The notes: a model not told the origin generated them from the sequence alone. A stretch of 64,000 nt of DNA from Pseudomonas citronellolis (GCF_900112375.1 NZ_FOLS01000034.1:1-64000); one strand, 5' to 3'. Positions 7,243-17,918 are shown, counted from the first letter of the stretch. A program made the numbers and translations.

Positions 7243-8634
7243 TTACAGATGCGCCTCGGCGAACTCCGCCAGCACCGAGCGCGGTACCCCTTGCAGGGTC
7301 ACGTGCACGCCGTGGGGGAAGTCCTTGAAGCGTTCGGTCAGGTAGGTCAGGCCGGAGCTGGTGGCCGACAGGTAGGGGGTGTCGATCTGCGCCAGGTTGC
7401 CCAGGCAGATCACCTTCGAGCCATTGCCCGCGCGGGTGATGATGGTCTTCATCTGGTGCGGGGTGAGGTTCTGGCACTCGTCGATGAGGATCAGGCTCTG
7501 CTGGAAGCTGCGGCCGCGGATGTAGTTCAGCGATTTGAACTGCAGCGGCACCTTGCTGAGGATGTAGTCGACGCTGCCGTGGGTGCATTCGTCGTCCGAA
7601 TGCAGGGCTTCCAGGTTGTCGGTGATGGCCCCCAGCCAGGGCTCCATCTTCTCGGCCTCGGTGCCGGGCAGGAAGCCGATGTCCTCGTCCAGGCCCTGCA
7701 CGCTGCGGGTGGCGATGATGCGCCGGTAGCGCTTGGTGACCATGGTCTGCTCGATGGCCGCCGCCAGGGCCAGGATGGTCTTGCCCGAGCCGGCGGCGCC
7801 GGACAGGTTGACCAAGTGGATGTCCGGGTCGAGCAGCGCGTACAGCGCCAGCGACTGGTACAGGTCGCGCGGGCGCAGGCCCCAGGCTTCCTGGTGCAGC
7901 AGCGGCTCCTGGTGCAGGTCGAGGATCAGCAGTTCGTCCTGCTGGATGCCCTTGATCCAGCCGACGAAGCCCTGCTCGTCGACGATGAACTCGTTGATGT
8001 GCACCGCCGGCAGGTTGTCGGTGAGCTGCACGCGGTGCCAGGTGCGGCCGTGGTCCTGGCGCGTCTCCACCTTGCTGACGCGGTCCCAGAACGAGCCGTT
8101 CAGCGAGTGGTAGCCGCGCGGCAGCAGGGCCACGTCGTCGATCAGCTGGTCGGTGTGGTAGTCCTCCGCCGCCACCCCGCAGGCGCGCGCCTTCAGGCGC
8201 ATGTTGATGTCCTTGGTGACCAGCACCACCCGGCGGCTGCTGTTGCGGCTCTGCAGCTCGACCAACTGGTTGATGATCTTGTTGTCGTTGAGGTGCTCCG
8301 GCAGCCAGGTGATCGGCTCGGCGCGCTTGCTCATGAGGATCGACAGGCTGCCGCAGGGGCCGCTCTTGCCACGCTGGATGGGAACGCCGTCCTCCACCTG
8401 CTCCGGGCTCGCCTCACCCAGCACCTGGTCGATCAGGCGGATGGCCTGGCGGCATTCGGCGGCGACGGAGTGTTTACCGGTCTTGAGCTTGTCGAGTTCC
8501 TCCAGCACCGTCATCGGGATGGCGACGTGGTGTTCCTGGAAGTTGAGCAGGGCGTTGGGATCGTGGATCAGAACGTTGGTGTCGAGGACGTAGAAGATCG
8601 GCTGGGTGGTGCTGGAACGTCCGTGGTCATCCAT
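7243..8634 (-). CDS. PIN domain / PhoH-type ATPase (YlaK-like)
   Basis: 463 residues, cytoplasmic. The N-terminal PIN nuclease domain (about residues 12-160) shows its acidic residues in L-D18-T-N, D-N-K and T-K-D142. The C-terminal PhoH ATPase domain (about 250-460) has Walker A G279-A-A-G-S-G-K-T286 and Walker B L-I-L-I-D-E-C-Q-N. PIN-PhoH fusions (PhoH2 type) are reported as RNA helicase/ribonucleases in other bacteria; the role in Pseudomonas is not established. The start at 8634 is preceded by GAGGTGA. It is divergent from yaaA across 407 bp. Confidence 0.9.
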   Translation of the reverse strand: MDDHGRSSTTQPIFYVLDTNVLIHDPNALLNFQEHHVAIPMTVLEELDKLKTGKHSVAAECRQAIRLIDQVLGEASPEQVEDGVPIQRGKSGPCGSLSILMSKRAEPITWLPEHLNDNKIINQLVELQSRNSSRRVVLVTKDINMRLKARACGVAAEDYHTDQLIDDVALLPRGYHSLNGSFWDRVSKVETRQDHGRTWHRVQLTDNLPAVHINEFIVDEQGFVGWIKGIQQDELLILDLHQEPLLHQEAWGLRPRDLYQSLALYALLDPDIHLVNLSGAAGSGKTILALAAAIEQTMVTKRYRRIIATRSVQGLDEDIGFLPGTEAEKMEPWLGAITDNLEALHSDDECTHGSVDYILSKVPLQFKSLNYIRGRSFQQSLILIDECQNLTPHQMKTIITRAGNGSKVICLGNLAQIDTPYLSATSSGLTYLTERFKDFPHGVHVTLQGVPRSVLAEFAEAHL

Positions 8635-9041
8635 ACGCGTGTCACCTCATTCTGGGGGCGTTACGACGGAATGCCGTGACAGCGCTCCGCCGTGCGGTGA
8701 GACGCCGGCTCTCGATGCCGGGGCTCGAGAGGGGTGCAAGCAAGGGACGGGCCGGGGCCGCCACCTGTCTGCAGGGTTCGGCGGTCTACGGCTCCAGAAA
8801 TACAGGAAAAATTGTGACGGTAGAAAGTCTTTTTCCTTATCAGGCGAATTTTTTTCGCCGGCTGACGAAATACCTTGGCGCGGCTGCGTTACGGCGCTAA
8901 TTTTATTAATCCGATCATCGGCTTATCCGCGCCCGACGGTCTCCCCACGTCTCGCCTCATTGGCCCCGCCTATCGTCCCCATGGGTGGAGCCGGCCTCGG
9001 CAACTCCCTACAATCGCCCGACGCTTCGAGGAGACCGCACG
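8635..9041. promoter_or_regulatory. Divergent intergenic region, PhoH gene / yaaA
   Basis: 407 bp between divergently transcribed genes, so it must hold both promoters. The AT-rich part (8800-8910) contains a short hairpin GGCGAA-TTTTT-TTCGCC at 8843-8859. The yaaA ribosome-binding site GAGGAG is at 9029-9034. No recognised operator was seen, and there are no convincing ORFs. Confidence 0.5.
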
Positions 9042-9821
9042 ATGCTGATGGTGATTTCCCCCGCCAAGACCCTGGACTACGAAACCCCGCCGGTCACCGA
9101 CCGCCACACCCTGCCGCTGCACCTGGACGATGCCCAGGAGCTGATCGGCGTGCTGCGCGAGATGACCCCGGCGCAGATCGGCAGCCTGATGAGCCTGTCG
9201 GACAAGCTCGCCGGCCTGAACGCCGCGCGCTACGCCAGCTGGCACCCCGACTTCAGCCCGGCCAACGCCAAGCAGGCGCTACTGGCCTTCAAGGGCGACG
9301 TCTACACCGGCCTGGCCGCCGAGGACTTCGACGCCGCCGACTTCGACTTCGCCCAGCGCCACCTGCGCATGCTCTCCGGCCTTTATGGCGTGCTGCGGCC
9401 GCTGGACCTGATGCAGCCCTACCGCCTGGAGATGGGCACCAGGCTGGCCAACGCCCGCGGCGCCAACCTCTATGAGTTCTGGGGCGAGCGCATCAGCGCC
9501 TGGCTGAATCAAGACCTCGCCGAGCAGGGCGACGCCGTGCTGCTCAACCTGGCCTCCAACGAATACTTCGGCGCGGTGAAGCGCAAGGCGCTGGACGCCC
9601 GCATCATCGACACCGAGTTCAAGGACCTGAAGAACGGCCAGTACAAGATCATCAGCTTCTACGCCAAGAAGGCCCGCGGCCTGATGGCGCGCTACGTGAT
9701 CAAGGAGCGCCTGACCGACCCCGAGGGCCTGAAGGACTTCGACTACGCCGGCTACCGCTTCGCCGCCGAAGAGTCCTCCGCCGACCGCCTGGTGTTCCTG
9801 CGCGACCACCCCGACGCCTGA
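9042..9821 (+). CDS. yaaA: YaaA/DUF328 family peroxide-stress protein
   Basis: 259 residues (E. coli YaaA: 258). The protein begins [13 protein letters not shown], the characteristic N-terminus of the family, and keeps the N-L-A-S-N-E-Y segment and the basic [10 protein letters not shown] stretch. In E. coli YaaA limits free iron and DNA damage during H2O2 stress and is under OxyR control; that role is transferred by homology. The ATG at 9042 (GAGGAG site) was preferred over an in-frame upstream start at 8985 because family homology begins there. A similar gene precedes algD in P. aeruginosa. Confidence 0.93.
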   Translation: MLMVISPAKTLDYETPPVTDRHTLPLHLDDAQELIGVLREMTPAQIGSLMSLSDKLAGLNAARYASWHPDFSPANAKQALLAFKGDVYTGLAAEDFDAADFDFAQRHLRMLSGLYGVLRPLDLMQPYRLEMGTRLANARGANLYEFWGERISAWLNQDLAEQGDAVLLNLASNEYFGAVKRKALDARIIDTEFKDLKNGQYKIISFYAKKARGLMARYVIKERLTDPEGLKDFDYAGYRFAAEESSADRLVFLRDHPDA

Positions 9822-9834
9822 CCTGCCCCGAAAA

Positions 9835-9856
9835 GCGGCGGCCGCCCGGCCGCCGC
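9835..9856. terminator. GC hairpin after yaaA (weak terminator candidate)
   Basis: Nine-base-pair stem GCGGCGGCC / GGCCGCCGC with a GCCC loop, 13 bp after the yaaA stop codon. No T-tract follows on the plus strand, so intrinsic termination is uncertain. Confidence 0.35.
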
Positions 9857-9906
9857 CCGCCCCGCTTCCCGCCTTCTTACCCACACGCCGAAAACGGGTA
9901 CTGCTA

Positions 9907-9915
9907 CCGTTCGTC
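9907..9915 (+). promoter_or_regulatory. AlgR-binding box upstream of algD
   Basis: CCGTTCGTC, the exact core of the far-upstream AlgR sites of the P. aeruginosa algD promoter. It lies about 360 bp upstream of the AlgU-type -35 element and 737 bp upstream of the algD ATG. Only one exact core was found; PAO1 has several AlgR sites. Confidence 0.65.
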
Positions 9916-10267
9916 GGCAACCGCGCTGGCTTTGCAAAAATTTTTCTCGCCCCCGCGCGCCATCACCACGGCAGAAAAGCGCCTTTTTTGCCATCGCGCA
10001 TGTAATCCATTGGCCATTAAAAGCATCCCGCCATTACATGCAATTCACGATTGCAAGTTGCACGAAATACCTTGAAACACCCTTTCCGACATCCTGAACG
10101 GCAGCTGAACGAAGTGTAAAACAGCTGAATCAGCGCGGAACTTTTTCCAATCCTTGCATTTTGCAAGTCCGCCAAAAACGACAATCGTGTTTCAGCTTGA
10201 TATCAAAAGCGCCTTATTTGATGGCGATTGGATATTTAATTCCGATTACCCCTCAGGATGGGTGGCA

Positions 10268-10296
10268 GGAACTATCGAGCGGCCTCGAACATCCTA
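10268..10296 (+). promoter_or_regulatory. AlgU (sigma-22, RpoE-type) promoter of the alginate operon
   Basis: -35 GGAACTA (10268-10274), 17-bp spacer, -10 TCCTA (10292-10296). The spacer end and -10 (ACA-TCCTA) match the known algD promoter of P. aeruginosa, with the same 17-bp spacing as I recall it. Transcription would begin near 10303, leaving a leader of about 340 nt, long as in PAO1. A second GGAACTT at 10137-10143 has no good -10 partner. The 822-bp region 9822-10643 is AT-rich for this genome and holds no credible gene. Confidence 0.8.
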
Positions 10297-10643
10297 CTTC
10301 CGCAACGCCCATCATGGGTTTGTTGCCCATAACCAGGTTTTTCGAAAACGCATCGAGCGCTGCTCGAGTGACTCGTTCAACCTGAATAATTTCAATGAGT
10401 TATGAAATTAATGCAGAACTCCAAAGCAAACTTTAGCGCATCAGAAGAGTGCAATTAGTTCTAACTTTGCAATCACCCTGAAACATTAAAGTGCATGCCG
10501 CGGAATTCTGCCCGAATTGAGTGCAGAAAATTCGAGTCACTCACGGACTGCCTGAAGCGGCGCGCCTGACAGGGGCGCCGCAGCAAAAGGGAATTGGCCA
10601 GAAGGCCAACTTTTAACAGCTCGACAAAGCAGAGGTGAATACG

Positions 10644-11954
10644 ATGCGTATCAGCATCTTTGGTCTTGGCTACGTCGGCGCAGTATGCGCCGGTTGCCTG
10701 TCCGCCCGTGGTCACGAAGTGATCGGCGTGGACGTTTCCACCACCAAGATCGACCTGATCAACCGCGGCAAGTCGCCCATCGTCGAACCGGGGCTGGAGC
10801 CCCTGCTGGAACAGGGCATCCGCACCTCGCGGCTGTCGGGCACCACCGACTTCAAGCAGGCGGTGCTGGACAGCGACGTCTCCTTCATCTGCGTCGGCAC
10901 CCCGAGCAAGAAGAACGGCGACCTGGACCTGGGCTACATCGAGAGCGTCTGCCGCGAGATCGGCTACGCCATCCGCGAGAAGGCCGGCCGCCACACCGTG
11001 GTGGTGCGCAGCACCGTGCTGCCGGGCACCGTGAAGAACGTGGTGATCCCGATCATCGAGGACTGCTCGGGCAAGAAGGCCGGGGCCGACTTCGGCGTGG
11101 GCACCAACCCCGAGTTCCTGCGCGAGAGCACCGCGATCAAGGACTACGACTTCCCGCCGATGACCGTCATCGGCGAGCTGGACGCGCAGACCGGCGACCT
11201 GCTGGAGGAAATCTACCGCGAGCTGGACGCGCCGATCATCCGCAAGTCCATCGAAGTCGCGGAGATGATCAAGTACACCTGCAACGTCTGGCACGCCGCC
11301 AAGGTCACCTTCGCCAACGAGATCGGCAACATCGCCAAGGCTGTCGGCGTCGATGGCCGCGAGGTGATGGACGTGGTCTGCCAGGACCGCAAGCTGAACC
11401 TGTCGCGCTACTACATGAAGCCCGGCTTCGCCTTCGGCGGCTCCTGCCTGCCCAAGGACGTGCGCGCCCTCACCTACCGCGCCGGCCAGCTGGACGTCGA
11501 GCACCCGATGATCGGCTCGATCATGCGCAGCAACGCCTACCAGGTGCAGAAGGCCTTCGAGATCATCACCGCCCACGGCAGCCGCAAGGTCGGCCTGCTC
11601 GGCCTGTCGTTCAAGTCCGGCACCGACGACCTGCGCGAGAGCCCGCTGGTGGAGCTGGCCGAGATGCTCATCGGCAAGGGCTACGAGCTGCAGATCTTCG
11701 ACCGCAACGTCGAGTACGCCCGCGTCCACGGCGCGAACAAGGAGTACATCGAGTCGAAGATCCCCCACGTCTCCTCGCTGCTGGTCTCCGACCTCGACCA
11801 GGTGGTGAAGACCTCCGACGTGCTGGTGCTGGGCAACGGCGACGAGCTGTTCGTCGACGTGGTGAACCAGGCGCCGCAGGGCAAGAAGGTGGTCGACCTG
11901 ATCGGCTTCATGTCCCACGGCTCCGACGAGCGCGCCGAAGGCATCTGCTGGTAA
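10644..11954 (+). CDS. algD: AlgD, GDP-mannose 6-dehydrogenase
   Basis: 436 residues, exactly the PAO1 length, and very similar throughout. It oxidises GDP-mannose to GDP-mannuronate with two NAD+, the committed step of alginate synthesis, in the cytoplasm. The NAD-binding G-L-G-Y-V-G is at residues 7-12; the catalytic cysteine C268 lies in G-G-S-C-L-P-K-D-V-R-A-L. The start ATG (10644) follows AGAGGTG; a GTG three codons upstream is less likely because homology begins at M-R-I-S-I-F. First gene of the alginate operon, driven by the AlgU promoter far upstream. Confidence 0.97.
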   Translation: MRISIFGLGYVGAVCAGCLSARGHEVIGVDVSTTKIDLINRGKSPIVEPGLEPLLEQGIRTSRLSGTTDFKQAVLDSDVSFICVGTPSKKNGDLDLGYIESVCREIGYAIREKAGRHTVVVRSTVLPGTVKNVVIPIIEDCSGKKAGADFGVGTNPEFLRESTAIKDYDFPPMTVIGELDAQTGDLLEEIYRELDAPIIRKSIEVAEMIKYTCNVWHAAKVTFANEIGNIAKAVGVDGREVMDVVCQDRKLNLSRYYMKPGFAFGGSCLPKDVRALTYRAGQLDVEHPMIGSIMRSNAYQVQKAFEIITAHGSRKVGLLGLSFKSGTDDLRESPLVELAEMLIGKGYELQIFDRNVEYARVHGANKEYIESKIPHVSSLLVSDLDQVVKTSDVLVLGNGDELFVDVVNQAPQGKKVVDLIGFMSHGSDERAEGICW

Positions 11955-11970
11955 GCGCCGCCGGCTCTTC

Positions 11971-12048
11971 GTAGGAGCGAGCTTGCTCGCGAACGCTCTT
12001 CCCGGCGGTACCGGTGCCGGGGCGGTTCGCGAGCAAGCTCGCTCCTAC
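11971..12048. repeat. REP pair between algD and alg8
   Basis: Two inverted copies of the GTAGGAGCGAGCTTGCTC class flank a GGCGGTACCGGTGCCGGG centre. It occupies most of the 144-bp algD-alg8 gap. On RNA the two halves can form a long stem-loop just 16 bp after the algD stop codon. Confidence 0.88.
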
Positions 12049-12098
12049 GGGAGCCCACCTGTTCCCACGAAGCCAAGACGCGACTGACGGACCTGACC

Positions 12099-13580
12099 AT
12101 GGACGCATACAAACGAGCCCTCGGCGAAGCCACCGGCTGGCTGGCCTTCCTCTGCCTGCTGATGGGCCTGGCGCTGATCGTGCCTCCCACGGTGTTCGAC
12201 CCCAATGCCCGCGACTTCCTGCTGATCATCGGCGCGGTGGGCATCTGGCGCTATTCCATGGGCGGTCTGCACTTCCTGCGCGGCATGCTCTTCCTGCACG
12301 TCGTCTACCCGCACTACAAGCGGCGCCTGCGCAAGCTCGGCAAGGCGGCGGACCCGTCCCACGTCTACCTGATGGTCACCAGCTTCCGCATCGACGCCAT
12401 GACCACCTCCATGGTCTACCGCTCGGTGATCCAGGAGGCCATCGCCTGCGGCTACCCGACCACCGTGGTCTGCTCCATCGTCGAGATGTCCGACCAGGTG
12501 CTGATCAAGCAGCAGTGGCAGAAGCTCAACCCGCCCACCCACGTGAAGCTGGACTTCGTGCGCATCCCCGGCACCGGCAAGCGCGACGGCCTGGCCCACG
12601 GCTTCCGCGCCATCTCCCGGCACATGCCCGACGAAGGCTCGGTGGTGGCGGTGATCGACGGCGACACCGTGCTCGAACCCGGCGTGGTCCAGGCCACGGT
12701 GCGCTGGTTCAAGCTGTTCCCCCAGGTCGGCGGCCTGACCACCAACGAATTCTGCGAGGTGCAGGGCGGCTACGTGATGAGCCAGTGGCACAAGCTGCGC
12801 TTCGCCCAGCGCCACATCAACATGTGCTCCATGGCCCTGTCCAAGCGCGTGCTGACCATGACCGGGCGCATGTCGGTGTTCCGCGCCGCCGTGGTCACCG
12901 ACCCCGACTTCATCGCCGACGTCGAGGCCGACCACCTGGACCACTGGCGCCTGGGGCGCTTCCAGTTCCTCACCGGCGACGACAAGTCCAGCTGGTACAG
13001 CCTGATGCGCCTGGGCTACGACACCTTCTACGTGCCGGATGCGGCCATCAACACCGTCGAGCACCCGCCGGAGAAGAGCTTCATCAAGGCCAGCCGCAAG
13101 CTGATGTTCCGCTGGTACGGCAACAACCTGCGGCAGAACTCCCGCGCCCTGGGCCTGGGCCCGCGGCGCCTGGGCTGGTTCACCACGGTGGTGCTGTTCG
13201 ACCAGCGCCTGTCCATGTGGACCTGCCTGCTGGGCCTGGTGGCGGCGATCATCGCCAGCATCAAGTACAGCATCACCTTCCTGCTGGTGTACCTGCTGTG
13301 GATCGGCATCACCCGCCTGATCCTCACCCTGCTGCTGTCGCTGTCCGGCCACCCGATCGGCCCGGCCTACCCGCTGATCCTCTATTACAACCAGATCGTC
13401 GGCGCCCTGGTGAAGATCTACGTGTTCTTCCGCCTCGACCAGCAGTCCTGGACGCGCCAGAGCACCAAGCTCGACCGGGGCCTGAACAGCTACCAGCGCT
13501 GGTTCAACACCTGGTCCTCGCGCGCCATGACCTTCTCTGCCGCCAGTGTGTTCGTCGCCGTACTCCTGACGATCGTATGA
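12099..13580 (+). CDS. alg8: Alg8, alginate polymerase (family 2 glycosyltransferase)
   Basis: 493 residues. Inner-membrane processive glycosyltransferase that polymerises GDP-mannuronate into polymannuronate. N-terminal membrane segments (about residues 15-70), a cytosolic GT2 domain with the D187-G-D189 metal/nucleotide motif, and several C-terminal membrane segments (from about residue 360) are visible. It requires c-di-GMP sensing by Alg44, the next gene, 58 bp downstream. The 144-bp gap before it, filled by a REP pair, is unusually large within this operon. Confidence 0.96.
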   Translation: MDAYKRALGEATGWLAFLCLLMGLALIVPPTVFDPNARDFLLIIGAVGIWRYSMGGLHFLRGMLFLHVVYPHYKRRLRKLGKAADPSHVYLMVTSFRIDAMTTSMVYRSVIQEAIACGYPTTVVCSIVEMSDQVLIKQQWQKLNPPTHVKLDFVRIPGTGKRDGLAHGFRAISRHMPDEGSVVAVIDGDTVLEPGVVQATVRWFKLFPQVGGLTTNEFCEVQGGYVMSQWHKLRFAQRHINMCSMALSKRVLTMTGRMSVFRAAVVTDPDFIADVEADHLDHWRLGRFQFLTGDDKSSWYSLMRLGYDTFYVPDAAINTVEHPPEKSFIKASRKLMFRWYGNNLRQNSRALGLGPRRLGWFTTVVLFDQRLSMWTCLLGLVAAIIASIKYSITFLLVYLLWIGITRLILTLLLSLSGHPIGPAYPLILYYNQIVGALVKIYVFFRLDQQSWTRQSTKLDRGLNSYQRWFNTWSSRAMTFSAASVFVAVLLTIV

Positions 13581-13638
13581 CCCCTTGAGCAACCGGCCCG
13601 CGGCCAATCCGATCCGTTTCGAACATAGGACCGACTTC

Positions 13639-14808
13639 ATGAATACCGCCGTCAACGTCAACGTCGTGCACGAATCCGAAGCCCAGCGCCAGCACGCGCG
13701 GGTCAAGCTGCCCGCGCGCATCCGCTACATCGGCGCCCACCGCGAGGGCGTCGACGCAAGGCTCTTGGACCTTTCCGCCGGCGGCTTCGCCTTCACCGCC
13801 AGCGGCGCGCCTATCCAGGTCGGCGACCTGCACAAGGGCAAGCTGCTGTTCCAGATCGACAGCATCAGCTTCGCCCTGGAAGTAGAGTTCCAGGTGCGCT
13901 CCTTCGACCCGGACAGCCGCCGCACCGGCTGCGAGTTCCAGCACCTGAAGCCGCGCGAGGTCGCCGCCCTGCGCTACCTGATCACCGCGTACCTGGCCGG
14001 CGAGGTGGTCAGCGTCGGCGACATGCTCAACACCCTACAGCGCGAGAACTTCACCAAGGCCCGCAAGCACGGCGGCGCCGGCGGCGGCATGGGCTTCTTC
14101 GGGCGCATCCGCGCGGTGACCCTGAGCACCGCCATCTTCGTGGTCGGCGTCGGCGCCTTCGCCTTCATCCTCAACCAGCTGTACAACCTGTACTTCGTCA
14201 CCCATGCCGACTCCGGCGTGGTCAACATCCCCGCCCAGCAGATCACCATGCCCCGCGAGGGCACCGTCGACAGCCTGGTGCAGATGGACGCCGAAGTGGC
14301 CAAGGGCGCGCCCATCGCCACCTTCTCCACCAGCCTGCTGGACCTGCTCAAGGGCAACCTGTCCGACGAGCAGCTCAACCCCGGCAACATCGAGAAGCTC
14401 TTCGGCCACCAGCTCAAGGGCACCCTCACCAGCCCCTGCGACTGCCGGGTGATCGAGCAGCGCGTCGCCAACGGCCAGTACGCCAACAAGGGCGACGTGA
14501 TCTTCACCCTGGCCCCGCGCGAGGCCAGCGCCACCGTCGAGGCGCGCTTCGCCTACCGCAACGCCACCGAACTCTCGCCGGGCACCCTGGTGCACTTCCA
14601 GGTCGCCGGCGACAGCGAAGTGCGCAGCGGCCGCATCCTGCGCACCGCGCCGGTGGACGGCGACCTGTCGTCGGAGATCCGCGCGCAGATCCAGCCCGAG
14701 CAGCCGCTGGACAGCCAGCTCGCCGGGCGCCCGGCGGAAGTCAGCATCGGCGGCCTGCCCGGCCGCACCCTGCTGAACAAGGCCATGGCCATGGCCACCG
14801 CGCGCTGA
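13639..14808 (+). CDS. alg44: Alg44, c-di-GMP-binding alginate co-polymerase
   Basis: 389 residues, the PAO1 length. An N-terminal PilZ domain (about 15-120) carries the c-di-GMP-binding motifs R-Q-H-A-R and D-L-S-A-G-G. A single transmembrane helix (about 165-185) leads to a periplasmic membrane-fusion-like domain with a C-D-C pair. c-di-GMP binding activates polymerisation by Alg8. The start at 13639 follows ATAGGA and matches the Alg44 N-terminus M-N-T-A-V-N-V-N; the frame extends further upstream but without homology. Confidence 0.96.
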   Translation: MNTAVNVNVVHESEAQRQHARVKLPARIRYIGAHREGVDARLLDLSAGGFAFTASGAPIQVGDLHKGKLLFQIDSISFALEVEFQVRSFDPDSRRTGCEFQHLKPREVAALRYLITAYLAGEVVSVGDMLNTLQRENFTKARKHGGAGGGMGFFGRIRAVTLSTAIFVVGVGAFAFILNQLYNLYFVTHADSGVVNIPAQQITMPREGTVDSLVQMDAEVAKGAPIATFSTSLLDLLKGNLSDEQLNPGNIEKLFGHQLKGTLTSPCDCRVIEQRVANGQYANKGDVIFTLAPREASATVEARFAYRNATELSPGTLVHFQVAGDSEVRSGRILRTAPVDGDLSSEIRAQIQPEQPLDSQLAGRPAEVSIGGLPGRTLLNKAMAMATAR

Positions 14809-14818
14809 GGACCCAAGC

Positions 14819-16216
14819 ATGAACGCCATCGCCCACCATCCGCTGCGCGGCGCCGCCCTGGCCCTGGCCATCGGCCTGGCCGCCGGCTGCGCCGGCCTGC
14901 CGGACCAGCGCCTGGCCGACGAGGCCATGGCCCGCGGCGACATCGCCACCGCCCAGGCCAACTACCAGGCCCTGGCCACCCTCGGCTACACCGACGCGCA
15001 GATCGGCCTGGCCGACATGCAGGCCGCCAGCGGCGACAGCGCGGCCCAGGCCAAGGCAGAGAAGCTCTACCGCGACGCCGCCGAGACCTCGCCGCGGGCC
15101 CGCGCGCGCCTGGGCAAGTGGCTGGCAGCCAAGCCCGGCGCCACCGACGCCGAGCACCGCGAGGCCGAGCAACTGCTCAACCGCGCCTTCAACGAAGGCG
15201 AGGACAGCGCCCTGGTGCCGCTGATCGTGCTCTACCTGCAGTACCCGCAGGCCTGGCCGGGGGTCAACCCGCAGCAGCGCATCGACCAGTGGCGCGCCCA
15301 GGGCCTGCCCCAGGCGGACCTGGCGCAGATCATCCTGTACCGCACCCAGGGCACCTACAACCAGCACCTGGGCGAGATCGAGCAGGTCTGCCAGCGCTGG
15401 CTGACGCGCATGGACGTGTGCTGGATGGAGCTGGCCACCGTGTACCAGGTGCAGGGCGACGCGGACAAGCAGAAGGCCCACCTCGACCGCCTGCGCGCCG
15501 CGTACAAGGCCGGCCGGGTGCCGCCGGAGCGGGTGGAATCGGTGGCCCAGGTGCTGGCCGACGCCGACCTCGGCAAGCCCGACCCGCAGACCGCCCAGGC
15601 CCTGCTCGGCGAACTGGCGCCGACCTACCCCGCGGCCTGGGTCGACCTGGCCAAGCTGCAGTACGACTACCCCGAGCTGGGCGACGTCGAGCAGATGCTC
15701 GACTACCTGAAGAAAGCCCAGGACGCCGCCCAGCCGCGCGCCGAGCTGCTGCTCGGGCGCCTGTACTACGACGGCAAGTGGATGCCCCAGGACCCGCAGA
15801 AGGCCGAGCAGCACCTGCTCAAGGCCGCCGCCAGCGAACCCCAGGCGCACTACTACCTGGGGCAGATCTACCGCCGCGGCTTCCTCGGCAAGGTCTACCC
15901 GCAGAAGGCCGCCGACCACCTGCTGATCGCCGCCCGCGCGGGCCAGGCCAGCGCCGACATGGCCCTGGCCCAGCTCTGGTCGCAAGGCCGCGGCGTACAG
16001 CCCAACCGCGTCAACGCCTACGTCTTCGGCACCCTGGCGCAGCGCCAGCAGATACCCCAGGCCGGCGACCTGATGAGCGAACTGCAACCGCAGCTGCAGC
16101 CGGCCGAACTGAGCCAGGCGCAGCAGCTGCTCAAGCGCGAGGAACAGGCCCGCGGCGCCAACTGGCAGGCCACCGTCAGCCTCATGCAGAACGAACAGGA
16201 ACAAGAAAGCCTATGA
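14819..16216 (+). CDS. algK: AlgK, outer-membrane TPR lipoprotein scaffold
   Basis: 465 residues. An N-terminal signal peptide ends at A-A-G-C (Cys24), consistent with a lipoprotein although the -3 residue is Ala rather than the usual Leu. The rest consists of TPR/Sel1-like helical repeats (for example L-L-G-R-L-Y-Y-D-G and [10 protein letters not shown]). AlgK assembles the AlgE porin and the periplasmic alginate complex. Its TGA overlaps the algE ATG by 4 bp. Confidence 0.95.
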   Translation: MNAIAHHPLRGAALALAIGLAAGCAGLPDQRLADEAMARGDIATAQANYQALATLGYTDAQIGLADMQAASGDSAAQAKAEKLYRDAAETSPRARARLGKWLAAKPGATDAEHREAEQLLNRAFNEGEDSALVPLIVLYLQYPQAWPGVNPQQRIDQWRAQGLPQADLAQIILYRTQGTYNQHLGEIEQVCQRWLTRMDVCWMELATVYQVQGDADKQKAHLDRLRAAYKAGRVPPERVESVAQVLADADLGKPDPQTAQALLGELAPTYPAAWVDLAKLQYDYPELGDVEQMLDYLKKAQDAAQPRAELLLGRLYYDGKWMPQDPQKAEQHLLKAAASEPQAHYYLGQIYRRGFLGKVYPQKAADHLLIAARAGQASADMALAQLWSQGRGVQPNRVNAYVFGTLAQRQQIPQAGDLMSELQPQLQPAELSQAQQLLKREEQARGANWQATVSLMQNEQEQESL

Positions 16217-17733
16217 AGCGCCCCGACCCGACCTCCGCCCCGCTGTTCCAACCGATCCGCCTGGCCCGCGCCATCCGCCGCGCCCGGCTGTTCCCGGCGA
16301 TGCTCGGCGCCGGCATGAGCCTGGCCGGCACCCTGTTCGCCGCCGGCGCCTGGGCCGACGACACGCCGCCCAAGAACTACGGCATCGACATCAAGATCAC
16401 CGCCGAGTCCGAGGACGATCGCGACCTGGGCACCGCCCACGGCGGCGACCTCAACGGCATCGGCATCGACCTGCGGCCCTGGGCCTTCGGCCAGTGGGGC
16501 CAGTGGAGCGCCTACGTGATGGGCCAGGCGGTGGCCGCCACCGACACCATCCAGACCGACACCCTGCAGTCCGACGAAGTCGACGCCAGCGGCCGCGACA
16601 GCAGCGACCACAAGCGCGAGCCCGACGACGCCTACCTCGCCCTGCGCGAGTTCTGGGTGGACTACGCCGGCCTCACCCAGTACCCCGGCGAGCACCTGCG
16701 CTTCGGCCGCCAGCGCCTGCGCGACGACAGCGGCATGTGGCAGGACACCAATATCGAGGCGCTGAACTGGACCTTCGACACCACCCTGCTGCGCGCCCAC
16801 CTGGGCGCCGCCCAGCGCTTCTCCGAGTACCGCACCGACATCACCGACCTGGCGCCGGAAGACGAGGACCGCACCCACGTCTTCGGCGACATCTCCACGC
16901 AATGGGCGCCACACCACTGGGTGGGCCTGCGCCTGCACCACAGCGATGACAGCGGCAACCTGCCGGATGCGGGCGAGACCATCGACTCGCTGGACAAGCG
17001 CTCCACCGGCGACCTCACCTGGGTCGGCATCGAGGCCAACGGCGACGGCTACAACTACCGCTCGCAGATGCCGCTGAACTACTGGGCCAGCGCCACCTGG
17101 CTGAGCGGCAACCGCGACCGCCTGACCAGCGCCGCGGTGGACGGCGAGCGCGTGGCCACCGGCAAGCAGAGCGGCGACGTCAACGCCTATGGCATCGACC
17201 TGGGCCTGCGCTGGAACATCGACGAGCAGTGGCGCGCCGGCGTCGGCTACGCCCGCGGCAGCGGCGGCGGCCACGACGGCGAGGACCAGTACGAACAGAC
17301 CGGCCTGCAGAGCAACCGCTCCAACTTCACCGGCACCCGCGCCCGCGTGCACCGCTTCGGCGAGGCCTTCCGCGGCGAACTCTCCAACCTGCAGGACGCC
17401 ACCGTGTTCGGCGCCTGGCAACTGCGCGACGACTACGACGCGAGCCTCGTGTACCACAAGTTCTGGCGCGTGGACGGCGACTCGGACATCGGCAACAGCG
17501 GCATCACCGCGCCCCTGGAGAACAACTCCAAGGACATCGGCCAGGAAGTCGACCTGGTGGTCACCAAGTACTTCAAGCAGGGCCTGCTGCCCGCCTCGAT
17601 GAGCCAGTACATCGACGAGCCCTCGGCCCTGGTGCGCTTCCGCGGCGGCGTCTTCAAGCCCGGCGACGCCTACGGCAGCCACGTCGACTCGACGATGCAC
17701 CACGCCTTCGTCGATTTCATCTGGCGCTTCTGA
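16213..17733 (+). CDS. algE: AlgE, outer-membrane alginate export porin
   Basis: 506 residues, slightly longer than PAO1 AlgE because of an extended N-terminus; a hydrophobic segment ending A-G-A-W-A-D at about residue 50 serves as signal peptide. The mature part is an 18-stranded beta barrel with alternating aromatic and charged segments, ending in the outer-membrane signature F-V-D-F-I-W-R-F with C-terminal Phe. It forms the selective exit pore for alginate. The ribosome-binding site is weak, but the start overlaps algK, suggesting coupling. Confidence 0.95.
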   Translation: MKRPDPTSAPLFQPIRLARAIRRARLFPAMLGAGMSLAGTLFAAGAWADDTPPKNYGIDIKITAESEDDRDLGTAHGGDLNGIGIDLRPWAFGQWGQWSAYVMGQAVAATDTIQTDTLQSDEVDASGRDSSDHKREPDDAYLALREFWVDYAGLTQYPGEHLRFGRQRLRDDSGMWQDTNIEALNWTFDTTLLRAHLGAAQRFSEYRTDITDLAPEDEDRTHVFGDISTQWAPHHWVGLRLHHSDDSGNLPDAGETIDSLDKRSTGDLTWVGIEANGDGYNYRSQMPLNYWASATWLSGNRDRLTSAAVDGERVATGKQSGDVNAYGIDLGLRWNIDEQWRAGVGYARGSGGGHDGEDQYEQTGLQSNRSNFTGTRARVHRFGEAFRGELSNLQDATVFGAWQLRDDYDASLVYHKFWRVDGDSDIGNSGITAPLENNSKDIGQEVDLVVTKYFKQGLLPASMSQYIDEPSALVRFRGGVFKPGDAYGSHVDSTMHHAFVDFIWRF

Positions 17734-17760
17734 GGATCAGGGCGATGCGAGCTGGCAGTC

Positions 17761-17883
17761 ACTGGTTCCCCGCGTTCGCGGGGATGACGGAAAAACCCTC
17801 CCGCGTGCGAACGGGCACGGGGAGCGCGGGGGCTCGAATCCCCCGTCCGGCAACCGTCACTCCCGCGCACGCGGGGGCCCAGC
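17761..17883. repeat. Inverted repeat pair (CCCGCGTTCGCGGGGATGACGG type) between algE and algG
   Basis: CCCCGCGTTCGCGGGGATGACGG at 17768-17790 is mirrored by CCGTCACTCCCGCGCACGCGGGGG around 17855-17878, with a spacer containing its own GGCTCGAATCCCCC stretch. It occupies most of the 185-bp algE-algG gap and is a different repeat class from the REP pair after algD. Confidence 0.75.
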
Positions 17884-17918
17884 GGCTCGCGGCTCCACGC
17901 CCACAGGGAGAACCCACC

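Noticed and set aside
10137-10143. GGAACTT as an alternative algD -35 element
   Set aside because: No TCnnA-type -10 at 16-17 bp. The site at 10268-10296 fits much better.
10154-10405. Open frame of 83 codons in the algD upstream region
   Set aside because: Composition unlike the neighbouring genes, no ribosome-binding site, and it covers the AlgU promoter. Treated as non-coding leader/promoter DNA.
15118-16212. Upstream in-frame extension of algE through algK
   Set aside because: Arg/Pro/Gly-rich shadow translation of algK; algE homology begins near 16213.
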